64,000 nt of DNA from Conchocele bisecta (taxonomy: Eukaryota; Mollusca; Bivalvia; Lucinida; Thyasiridae). Positions 22,201 through 29,500 of this stretch are shown here, one piece after another. The notes beneath the pieces were generated by a model that did no database searches, was not told the DNA's origin, and saw only the letters and a list, made by a program, of their open reading frames with translations. Both the position numbers and the translations under genes were made by a program. Location of the stretch: contig CM055274.1 of the NCBI GenBank assembly GCA_029237695.1, positions 72,736,140-72,800,139 on the forward strand, read 5' to 3'. Each line of letters starts with the position of its first letter. The stretch's first letter is position 1.

Positions 22201-23093
22201 GCCAAGAAATCCAACAATATTTGTAATACAGTCATAATGATCTTGATTATAGAATACATGTATCACTTTGCTGTATGACTGAATTTCTGGATATTCAAAC
22301 AACAATTCTGTTTTCACATGTTGTTGATGAATCTTGATCACCTATCTGGATTACATATAAATGTTTTTGTATACAAAATATTGTTGTTTTTTCTTATAAT
22401 TCTCAATTCCACAGCTTTTTAAATTCCAACTTCATTCAATAATTTCTCTGCTTCAAGACGTTGTAAAGGACGTGATGTCTGTCGAATTACATGCCATCGC
22501 ATATTCCATGTTGAAGAAACTTCTCTATCAGCATGACATTTTCCAACAACAATAGCCCTGGCTAAGCACATATTGTCTTTAGAATTTTCAATTTTCACAA
22601 CAGTTTTCTTTTTTTTCGTGAAAACTCAATCAATTTCAGAGGTCATCTTCTTTCTTCCAGAACCTGTTGGTAATTTGGTAAACGTTGTTTCGATTGTCAT
22701 CTCACCATCGTTCAAATTAAAATCCATATTCGATTGTATAACGTTTTCTATTTCTTGTAACAATATGTTCCCATTCAAATCTTCAACATTCAAGAATGGA
22801 ATCGGTATCCCCATCTTTAATGCAGGATGATTTAATGTTACCCTGATTTTGTCGTGTGGATCACCATCAATTCGTTCGATGATTTGATGAACGATATCAT
22901 CAAATAATACCCCAACGAAATTTTGAGGGTGTTCGTCTACATCAAATTTCTTGAATGTTGTTTTAAAAACTGATGATTCAGTTCTGAATTTTCTTGATCT
23001 TCGACTTTTTTCTTGTATAAGATCATAAAATCTTCTAACATCTGGTGACTCTTCGGTTTCACTCTCGGTGTCCGAGTATGGTACAAGTGGCAT
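19261..23093 (-). pseudogene. polB: Protein-primed DNA polymerase B, frameshifted
   Basis: About 3.8 kb, the length expected for Polinton pPolB (roughly 1,200-1,280 residues). The N-terminal part (23,093-22,626) has the IRVTLNHPAL, IQSN and FNLNDG blocks typical of these enzymes, followed by an LARAIVV block near 22,560. Several CxxC knuckles follow (22,200-21,970). The 3'-5' exonuclease motifs are FYDFE (Exo I), HNFKAYDGQF (Exo II) and YCRSDVDIL (Exo III). Polymerase motifs: REGLFGGR and DICSLYPF (motif A, near 20,480), KIMLNCLWGKL (motif B, near 19,980) and YFDTDS (motif C, near 19,680). The gene replicates the element from its termini in the known model. At least six frame changes (near 21,960, 20,930, 20,870, 20,780, 20,365 and 19,735, plus one or more between 22,630 and 22,340) break it, several in A/T runs. 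Confidence 0.9.
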
Positions 23094-23128
23094 GTTTAAT
23101 TTTATAATAAAGTATTAATCAATTTACA

Positions 23129-23220
23129 ACAGCTTATATACTATCGTTAAACCGTGACGTCCTATAAAAGAAGCCATAAATTCCATATGGTCATCATTAG
23201 TCTACTGAACTCTGAAGCGA
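23129..23220 (+). promoter_or_regulatory. P2 promoter module, copy a
   Basis: CAGCTTATATACTATC, CCGTGACGTCCTATAAAAGA, AGCCATAAATTCCATATGG and TCTGAAGCGA. About 90% identical to 25,110-25,200. It has a CRE-like TGACGTC directly before the TATA box. It serves the zinc-knuckle gene. Confidence 0.8.
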
Positions 23221-23221
23221 C

Positions 23222-23945
23222 ATGGACTCTCAAGCGACAGATCGATCTTCCATTCAACTACAAAAACACGAGGAACATTTTGCTGACTATTTCGAAAGTA
23301 TGAAGTATTGGTACAAAGGATGCGAAATGAATTTATATGTAAATCCGTTTACTCATGAAGTTGAATTCAGCAACATACCGAAAACCTATTCTATAAAACA
23401 TAATTGGGAACTTTGTTGGATCGTTTACATCTTACAATTATTGGGCGGGCGACTCTGAGTACCTGATTTCTACAGGAAAGAGGTTTACAAAATTCAGCAT
23501 CGATGAGAAATATGGAGGGGGCGAAATATCACCTAACAGATGTTACATTTGTCAATCAACGGAGCATTGGGCTAATAAATGTAGCCAGAAGCTACAAGGA
23601 AAGTACATGGATGTGTTTGTGAATCCATATTCTCATGAAGTTCAATTTTTGGATTCTCCTAGTATTACCCAAGACCTGTGTGTTGGAAAATTCATGTCTT
23701 ATTACAACGAAGAGATTCATATGAAGCTACCAAGAAATGTTATGTACGCTGGATGTTTCATCTGTAAATCGAAATCACATTGGGCTTGTGATTGTGACCA
23801 GAAACCAACGCCTAACACAGTGGATGTTAAGACCACCGAGAAACCAGTGAACAATCGTAAACGTAAACGCCAAGATGAACCGAGTGTTCAAATCAAGAAG
23901 AGGAAAATTGCGGTTCCAGTCAAGAAGATGAAAAATGACTTTTAA
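23222..23945 (+). pseudogene. Tandem CCHC zinc-knuckle protein (Polinton), one frameshift
   Basis: Two internal repeats, each with a VNP(F/Y)(T/S)HEV(E/Q)F block and a retroviral-type zinc knuckle: CYICQSTEHWANKC (near 23,545) and CFICKSKSHWACDC (near 23,755), both C-x2-C-x4-H-x4-C. The C-terminus is very basic (NRKRKRQ, KKRKIAVPVKKMK), a likely nuclear-localisation or nucleic-acid-binding tail. A nucleic-acid chaperone or packaging role is inference. The first frame (from 23,222) is left near 23,400 and coding continues in another frame to TAA at 23,945. Promoter P2a is upstream; the class-2 poly(A) string is at 24,020. Confidence 0.7.
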
Positions 23946-24019
23946 ATGTATTTGTATTGTTAAATGAATACAATTTTGAATAGACACTATGTATTATATG
24001 TTGAAATATATTGTTGTTC

Positions 24020-24025
24020 AATAAA
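24020..24025 (+). terminator. Poly(A) signal of class-2 type
   Basis: AATAAA in TTGTTGTTCAATAAAATATT, 75 nt after the zinc-knuckle gene. Same context as at 17,052 (minus) and 34,224. Confidence 0.75.
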
Positions 24026-24146
24026 ATATTGTTAAATAAATAAGCTTAACTGTAAAAACGTGTTTTGTTATTTATCATTTTTATAATTTATATGGTTAAT
24101 TCATATGATTTATAAAATGCAAGTGTTTCTTTCTGGAAAATATTGT

Positions 24147-24162
24147 GGTCCTGAAAAGGACC
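24147..24162 (-). terminator. Histone-type 3' stem-loop SL3
   Basis: The sense strand reads TCAAACGGTCCTTTTCAGG then ACCACAA. The third stem pair is T-A instead of C-G, a compensatory change. CCAGAAAGAAAC (24,125-24,136), a very good histone-downstream-element match, begins 10 nt after the stem. It starts 13 nt after the stop of 24,176-24,376. Confidence 0.88.
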
Positions 24163-24175
24163 GTTTGATCTCTGT

Positions 24176-24376
24176 CTAATAGAATTCAGACAGATCAGGA
24201 TATAAGTTATTCAATTTAACTTTCCAAACAATTTTTTGTTTGGAAGGCCAATGATAACCACGTCTTGCAAGGAATTGTTGTAATAATTCTTTATTTCTCT
24301 CTTTTTCTTCATTATCATCATTTTTCCTGGAGAATACAATGTTTCTCAAACGGTAGAAGAATTTCTTGATCTGCAT
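24176..24376 (-). CDS. Small basic Polinton protein
   Basis: 66 residues (MQIKKFFYRLRNIVFSRKND, ending LYPDLSEFY), lysine/arginine-rich, no domain recognised. It is intact and followed 13 nt later by stem-loop SL3. Its upstream region (24,400-24,500) has CCAAT-type boxes (AACCAATGAAA, AACCAATCAAA) but not the full P1 module. It is divergent from the gene at 24,698. Confidence 0.55.
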   Translation of the reverse strand: MQIKKFFYRLRNIVFSRKNDDNEEKERNKELLQQFLARRGYHWPSKQKIVWKVKLNNLYPDLSEFY

Positions 24377-24556
24377 TCTGGTATGTAAGAATGAATAGAA
24401 TGAATACTATACGCTTTAGATCCAGAAATGATTTCAGCTATGATTTTCATTGGTTAAAATTTAGAGGATTTGATTGGTTAAGGATTCTGTCCCTCTCATT
24501 GGATGAATTTCAATCCGTTTTTACAACCAAGCTTGTGTAAACAAGCTTTGTTCACA

Positions 24557-24649
24557 AAACGTGTTTGCAACACGCTTTCTGATTGGACGAAAATCTGAAA
24601 AATGACTAAACTACCAAAAGTAGGTCAATCCGTTTGATGGGTATAAAAG
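24557..24649 (+). promoter_or_regulatory. P1 promoter module, copy c
   Basis: CGTGTT-TGC-AACACG palindrome, CTTTCTGATTGGACG (inverted CCAAT), AATGACTAAACTACCAAAAG, TAGGTCAATCCGTTTGATGG, TATAAAAG (24,642-24,649). Followed 49 nt later by the ATG at 24,698. Confidence 0.85.
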
Positions 24650-24697
24650 CATGTGTTTTTAACACATAATTCACATGTTTCATTGAACACTCAAGAA

Positions 24698-24970
24698 ATG
24701 AATACCGATCGAAGTAATATGATGGGAAGGCGGATCGCAGATTTGGTTGAAGTCGTAGGGTCGATGCAGAAAGACATAGAAACGCTGCAAATGGTTACGG
24801 CTGACCTGTTGAGGAAAATAAAGGAAAAGCCAAAACCTGCTTACAAAGAATTTGAAATGGAGGACGGCAAGAGTTTTACGACAGAAGCAAAACCTGACAC
24901 TACAGGCGTTTTTAGAGTTAAAACTCGAGAATCAAACAACAAATGGCGTCGCACTACCATTGAATATTAG
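24698..24970 (+). CDS. Small coiled-coil protein (Polinton)
   Basis: 90 residues from ATG at 24,698, chosen because it is the first ATG in frame 49 nt after the TATA box. Residues 10-45 (RRIADLVEVVGSMQKDIETL, then LLRKIKE) have heptad-like leucine/valine spacing and probably form a coiled coil. The rest is charged and likely disordered. No family recognised. It belongs to the P1 plus stem-loop class: SL4 starts 32 nt after the stop. Confidence 0.65.
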   Translation: MNTDRSNMMGRRIADLVEVVGSMQKDIETLQMVTADLLRKIKEKPKPAYKEFEMEDGKSFTTEAKPDTTGVFRVKTRESNNKWRRTTIEY

Positions 24971-25002
24971 TTTGTACAGTTGTACACTCTAAGCAAAAAA
25001 AC

Positions 25003-25018
25003 GGCCCTTTTCAGGGCC
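25003..25018 (+). terminator. Histone-type 3' stem-loop SL4
   Basis: AAAAAAACGGCCCTTTTCAG then GGCCACCACA: a textbook metazoan histone stem-loop with GGCCCT/AGGGCC stem, TTTC loop, A-rich 5' flank and ACCA 3' flank. ACGAAAAGATTA (25,032) is an HDE-like tract 13 nt downstream. Confidence 0.9.
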
Positions 25019-25109
25019 ACCACACATTATTACGAAAAGATTACTTTGCGATTTATATCCTAATAACTGTGTATATTGTATCATTAGTTGTTAAACATTA
25101 AGCATTTTG

Positions 25110-25200
25110 CAACAGCTTCTATACTATCATTACATCGTGACGTCTATAAAAGAAGCCATAAATTCCATATGGCTATCATTAGTCTACCGAACTCTGAAGC
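25110..25200 (+). promoter_or_regulatory. P2 promoter module, copy b
   Basis: Near-identical to 23,129-23,220: CGTGACGTC, CTATAAAAGAAGCC, ATAAATTCCATATGG, TCTGAAGCGA. Confidence 0.8.
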
Positions 25201-25237
25201 GAAAGCATTACATTGTTCAGAGTACAACCCTGTTAAA

Positions 25238-25686
25238 ATGGATCAACTAAGAAAACATTGTGATCAGCATCCGGAAGTCGAAGAATGTAAATGTTTCGAT
25301 TTTCTCAAAAATTGTACTATAGGCATAGTAAACGGAGAATACACTATTAATAATGTAAACATTTATGAATCACCCAAATATCAATATTATCCTTTCATAG
25401 GGTACATAACAAACAATTCTAGATTTATACCGTTTGGTATTTGTCCAAAGATAACTGTGATAGAAAAAAATAAAATTTATAGGTTAGTAAGTTCTAGAAA
25501 CAATACGGGAAGGATAGTCAGATTTACTTTGACAAGGATCTTAAACCTTTGCTTCATCTATACAGCCATAAAATCCTTTTTCCAAAGTTTTGGGATTTGA
25601 ACATAGAAACTAAAATTATTAAGAGTTATCCCAGTATCCCTCAATTAAATGTGAGAAAAGAGTACTGTAAATGGAATATTGGTTAG
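25238..25686 (+). pseudogene. Polinton hypothetical protein, one frameshift
   Basis: Start taken at ATG 25,238 (MDQLRKHCDQHPEVEECKC) because it follows the leader shared with the gene at 18,771. An in-frame ATG at 25,169 inside P2b is the alternative. Coding looks real to about 25,515, then continues in a second frame (YFDKDLKPLLHLYSHK, KFWDLN) to TAG at about 25,686. A single-base change near 25,515 explains it. No domain recognised. The protein would have a Cys/His-rich start and a hydrophobic/aromatic middle. Confidence 0.5.
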
Positions 25687-25712
25687 CAGCTATCGTTTTG
25701 TAAGACACACTG

Positions 25713-25773
25713 TGATTGGTCACTTGATTTTATCAATTTCTAAGTAGGTCAATCCTTCTGATGGGTATAAAAG
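25713..25773 (+). promoter_or_regulatory. P1 promoter module, copy d (proximal part)
   Basis: AAGTAGGTCAATCCTTCTGA, then TGGGTATAAAAG (TATA 25,766-25,773). An inverted CCAAT (GTGATTGGTCAC) is at 25,711. The distal half differs from copies b and c. The leader ACGATCATAAAATCATTAAT is shared with copy b. Confidence 0.8.
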
Positions 25774-25807
25774 ACGATCATAAAATCATTAATTTACATT
25801 CGATACT

Positions 25808-26332
25808 ATGGCTGACAACAGAAGTTACGATTTTGCCGCTCAAGATTTTGATATATTAGCAGAGGCGATGAATGAAATATATCAACCAACCTCTCAGCCA
25901 CCACCACAACAACAACAACAACTACAACAGCAGCCAACTGTTCCTGTATACATTCCAATAGAGAAGAATATAGAAGATTCCATGATATTGAAAGAACTAC
26001 AGAAACTGAACAACAATACAGAAAGAATATTACAGAAACTAGAGAACATCGCATCACGACATAGTGTTCAACTGGACCGTATGACAGTCACATTATCAAA
26101 GAAACTAGAGAAACAGTGTGAAAATCGGGACTTGACATTTAACACAAAGCCATTGAAAGTGCCTATCAAGTTTGAATTGCACAAGAAAACAGTGGCACAG
26201 ATCAGTCAACATGCAGAAAGGGCCCTGTGTGATACAGTTGACGAAAAAATACATTCACATAAAAGCGGGCTTGGTGCACATCGTAAACACATTCGTCCAG
26301 AAAAAGAAAATCATTTGATTCCACGAAAATAA
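25808..26332 (+). CDS. Gln-rich coiled-coil protein (Polinton)
   Basis: 174 residues, intact. An acidic/aromatic N-terminus (DNRSYDFAAQDFDILAEAMN) is followed by a PPPQQQQQLQQQP tract (residues 31-43). A coiled coil follows (residues 53-100, ILKELQKLNNNTERILQKLE), then a basic tail rich in His/Lys. It may be a structural or DNA-associated virion or regulatory protein; function unknown. It belongs to the P1 plus stem-loop class, but its stem-loop SL5 lies 173 nt past the stop because a low-complexity stretch (26,340-26,500) intervenes. Confidence 0.65.
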   Translation: MADNRSYDFAAQDFDILAEAMNEIYQPTSQPPPQQQQQLQQQPTVPVYIPIEKNIEDSMILKELQKLNNNTERILQKLENIASRHSVQLDRMTVTLSKKLEKQCENRDLTFNTKPLKVPIKFELHKKTVAQISQHAERALCDTVDEKIHSHKSGLGAHRKHIRPEKENHLIPRK

Positions 26333-26339
26333 AATAGTA

Positions 26340-26360
26340 CCAGTACTCGTGCCTTTTTTT

Positions 26361-26411
<51 letters not shown>

Positions 26412-26500
26412 TACCAGTACTGGTACTATTTTATTTTTAACATTGTACCAGTACTCGTGTCTTTTTTAAAAATAAAAATAACAGTACTCGCACCTTTACC
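26340..26500 (+). repeat. Poly(A) run and GTACCAGTACTCGTG repeats
   Basis: Three copies of (T/G)TACCAGTACT(C/G)GTG.C flank T-rich and A-rich runs, including about 54 consecutive A at 26,355-26,408. It sits between a stop codon and its stem-loop. Looks like slippage expansion plus local duplication. Confidence 0.85.
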
Positions 26501-26505
26501 CAAAC

Positions 26506-26521
26506 GGCCCTTTTCAGGGCC
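26506..26521 (+). terminator. Histone-type 3' stem-loop SL5
   Basis: CCAAACGGCCCTTTTCAGGG then CCATCCC. Same stem and loop as SL2 and SL4, 5' flank CAAAC. The downstream tract is weaker (CGAACAGAATT, 26,535). Confidence 0.82.
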
Positions 26522-26616
26522 ATCCCAAACTATTCGAACAGAATTCCTTTTCAAATAAAACATTGCTATACACATGATAGTATATCATTATACATCTGGA
26601 CCTTGTACTGCAAACA

Positions 26617-27290
26617 ATGGAGAACGAAGACCTATTGTCTTTGTTATTTCAACATCCGTGTGACATTTATATAGCAGGTCCAAGTGGATGTGGAAAAACT
26701 GAAATTGTACAAAAGATTATTGATTATCGCAAAGATTTATTTAATATTGTACCCGAAAAAGTAATATGGTGTTTCAAAGAATGGCAGCACATCTATACTA
26801 TTATGCAAGAAAAGTTCAATTTCCTCAAATTTATTGAAGGTATCCCAGATGATGAAAATTAAATTGTATCCGATGTAACAATTCCACATCTTGTAGTATT
26901 TGATGATATGTTAGGAGAAAAAGAAAAGATGAAGAAAAAATAAAATTGTGGTTTACAAGAAAAGGTCATCATAGAAATTCAAGTGTAATATATATTACAC
27001 AATATATGTTTCAACAAAATAAATCGAGTAGAACTATAAGTCTTAATTCTCGTTACATGATTTTATTTAGAAATGAACGTGATGGGTTACAAATTAAAAC
27101 ATTATCACGTCAAATGCAAAGTCCACACTTAATTTCAGCCTACAATGATGCTACTTCTCAGGAACATGGTTATTTGTTAATTGATTTTCAATCACGAATT
27201 AAAAAACAATTTCGTTTAAGAAGTGACATTTTTCATCGCTGGATTACAGATAAGGATGTTAGAGGACCTACTATTTATTCTCCAATATAG
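26617..27290 (+). pseudogene. Packaging ATPase (A32/FtsK-HerA type), broken
   Basis: Genome-packaging motor ATPase of the Polinton/adenovirus-like group. Walker A is AGPSGCGKT (residues 20-28). Walker B is LVVFDDM near 26,893-26,913. The C-terminal part (26,946-27,290) holds SSVIYITQYMFQQ with the sensor glutamine and the NSRYMILFRN block. The frame has an in-frame TAA at 26,860-26,862 and a frame change near 26,935 in an A run. It opens the plus-strand virion-gene block. Confidence 0.9.
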
Positions 27291-27332
27291 TAATATAGAT
27301 ATCAGTATTGTACTTTCTATCAAGGTACCAAC

Positions 27333-28271
27333 ATGGCTTTCTCATACACATCAGGAAATATTATTCATGCTTTAAGAAATTCGAGTGATGAACAACATAA
27401 ACTTACAAGAGAAATAATATTGAAATCTGGATTAAAAGAGATATTGAAATGGTTTTCAATAGCTGCTCAAAATATAGTTGAAAATAAAATAAAATTACCA
27501 AAACAAACAGTGCGTTTTATAGAAAAAAATAAAAAAGATGTTAAACAATTAGCGGATCCTACAGTTGATGATGATACAAAGAAAAAAATAATATTAAAAC
27601 CTGGTGGTGGGGGGTTTTTAGGTGGTGTAATTATTAGAAGTTTACTTCGTTGGACAGGTACAAAAAACGTGAAAAATAGAAAACTAAACAAAAAACAAAC
27701 TAAAAATAAAACAATTAAAAAACAAAAGAAAACACGAAATAAAAAATCTCAAAAGAAAACAACTAAAAAGAAAACAACTAAAAAGCAAAATGAATCTTTA
27801 AGATTTTCTTCAATGTCTAGTATGTCTACAAATCCTAGTCCTGTTAATTCACGTAGATCTATATCACCGTTTCATACACCCTCATCGACTGGGAAACCTC
27901 AGTTCACATCGACACCTATTTATATTAGATCACCACAATTACCATTTACACCAACTTCTAGCAAATCTGGATCATCATACAATGCATCTTTTCCCAGTAA
28001 TTCGGGTTCATTTGAGAGACAGTCTCCAAAAAAAAAGAAGTTTAAGTATGGCCCTGAAATTGAAAATTGGTTTAGACTTGTTAATAAAACAACAAAAGAA
28101 CATGAAAAACTGTTACAGGAATATAATGCATTGGATGAACATCCAATAGCTAGGTTTTCACCGTTAAGAACACCTTTGAGATCTCCTAAAACCAAAGAAG
28201 CTGTCAGAAACAAACTTATTCAAAAAGAAAAGGAAATAAAACATCTAAAAGATTTTGCGTTAAAAAAATAA
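27333..28271 (+). CDS. Basic core-type protein (Polinton virion block)
   Basis: 312 residues, intact. Residues 45-105 have a pattern (KLPKQTVRFIEKNKKDVKQL, then LKPGGGGFLGGVIIRSLLRW) resembling the small GG-hydrophobic proteins of Polintons that are compared to adenovirus core peptide X. A lysine/threonine-rich stretch follows (residues 112-155), then a long Ser/Pro/Thr disordered region and a charged helical end. DNA condensation inside the capsid is a reasonable inference. The neighbour at 28,375 is a shorter protein of similar layout. Confidence 0.6.
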   Translation: MAFSYTSGNIIHALRNSSDEQHKLTREIILKSGLKEILKWFSIAAQNIVENKIKLPKQTVRFIEKNKKDVKQLADPTVDDDTKKKIILKPGGGGFLGGVIIRSLLRWTGTKNVKNRKLNKKQTKNKTIKKQKKTRNKKSQKKTTKKKTTKKQNESLRFSSMSSMSTNPSPVNSRRSISPFHTPSSTGKPQFTSTPIYIRSPQLPFTPTSSKSGSSYNASFPSNSGSFERQSPKKKKFKYGPEIENWFRLVNKTTKEHEKLLQEYNALDEHPIARFSPLRTPLRSPKTKEAVRNKLIQKEKEIKHLKDFALKK

Positions 28272-28374
28272 AAAATCCAGAATTAAGAGTAAAAATTAAA
28301 AGCTACTTAGCTGTATAAAATACAGTTATTAATTAATTTTGTGTCATTCAATATAAAGTATTGTTAGTATAAAG

Positions 28375-28767
28375 ATGGGTAAGGTCAAGAATAAAACCAG
28401 TAAAAAGAAACCATTAATTAAAAAACATGGTGCTATGCTTTTGGCTATAGCTAATGAAGCTAAAAAATATCGTGAAAAATTAATAAAAAATGCACCAAAT
28501 CATATAATTAAGTGTATTTGCGAATGTTGTCACAATCTCTTAAAAGGCAATGTCACACTTACATCTGATCAGAAACATAAATTGTATCCTAAGCGTAAAC
28601 ATCTCAGACAACTTGTATCAAAATCAATTTCAATTAAGAAAAATAAAAATATTATAAATCAGACAGGAGGTATTTTACCATTTTTACTTCCATTAATAGG
28701 TAAAGCTATTCTATGTAGTGCACTTGGTGTTGGTGCACGAGCAGGTATTCGAGCTCTAGTTAAATAA
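28375..28767 (+). CDS. pX-like basic/hydrophobic core protein (Polinton)
   Basis: 130 residues, intact. A basic N-terminus precedes a CICECCHNLLKGNVTLTSDQ block and KRKHLRQL, then QTGGILPFLLPLIGKAIL, a hydrophobic C-terminus. 'Q.GG.LP.LLP' ends are a recurring feature of small Maverick/adintovirus proteins likened to adenovirus pX. A packed-genome or membrane-active role is inference. The stop overlaps the next start (TAATG). Confidence 0.65.
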   Translation: MGKVKNKTSKKKPLIKKHGAMLLAIANEAKKYREKLIKNAPNHIIKCICECCHNLLKGNVTLTSDQKHKLYPKRKHLRQLVSKSISIKKNKNIINQTGGILPFLLPLIGKAILCSALGVGARAGIRALVK

Positions 28768-29500
28768 TGTCAGTCCGAGAAATGGCACTTGTTCCTTTTC
28801 ATTTACTGGAAGAAATGAATAAATGGAAAATAGAACAAAGTCAAAAACCTCAACTTTCACCGGATCCACAAATTGCAAATACAGCTAAACTTCAAAATAA
28901 ATTATCTAACCTTTTAGAAAGAACAGATTTATCGGAAAGTGAAAAGGTAAGACAGCACGGAGAAACATTACATAAATTTCAGGAATCATTTAAAAAAGTT
29001 TTAGAACCTCAACATGTTACAGTAAATGAAAGTACAAAAAGACCGCTTAATGATAGGATTTTACAAAGTATACCAAAAACAATGCAAAGAAAGGCAGAAC
29101 TTCTTTTAAGCATGCTGAAAGATAATCCAAAAATCAGTTGGGATGAAAATGGTTTAGTAACATATAAAGGAAAACTTACAAAGGGATCGAATATTATTGA
29201 TTTAGTTTAATGACACTTTAACGTCAAAGAAAAGGATTTAACCCCAGAGGTTGGGAGACATTCAGTACAGCTTTACAGGAACTCAATATACCACAAGACG
29301 TAGTTGGTAATAGACAACGATGGAACTGGATGCATAAATATCAAACTGATACATCTGACATTGAGTCGGATTCGATATTTAGTACACCTAAAACAGTAAT
29401 GAAACATCGTAAAACACCAAAATCAAAAATTTCAGTCACCCCAACTGGTATAAAAAGAAAGTCTGATTCAACATATCTTAAAAAATGGGAGCCTTATTAA
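28767..29500 (+). pseudogene. Polinton conserved virion-block protein, one break
   Basis: The first frame (28,767-29,210) begins MALVPFHLLEEM-like and continues through SDLSESEKVRQHGETLHKFQ-type helical sequence to a WDENGLVTYKGKL strand block. After a TAA at 29,208-29,210 coding resumes in another frame (RKGFNPRGWETFSTAL, NRQRWNW) to TAA at 29,500. The two-part layout, with a helical N-terminus and basic tail, occurs in other Polintons as an uncharacterised protein between pX-like and integrase genes. Confidence 0.6.

Noticed and set aside
19261..23093. Programmed ribosomal frameshifting in the polymerase
   Set aside because: There are at least six frame changes in both directions at different kinds of sites, plus stops. 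Decay or indel error explains this better.
26355..26408. Poly(A) tail of a retrocopy
   Set aside because: No target duplication or gene copy precedes it. The A run sits within local GTACCAGTACT repeats between a stop codon and its stem-loop, so slippage is more likely.
16426..26521. A relict histone gene cluster as the source of the stem-loops
   Set aside because: No histone fold sequence is present. The loops follow five unrelated Polinton ORFs on both strands at near-constant spacing.
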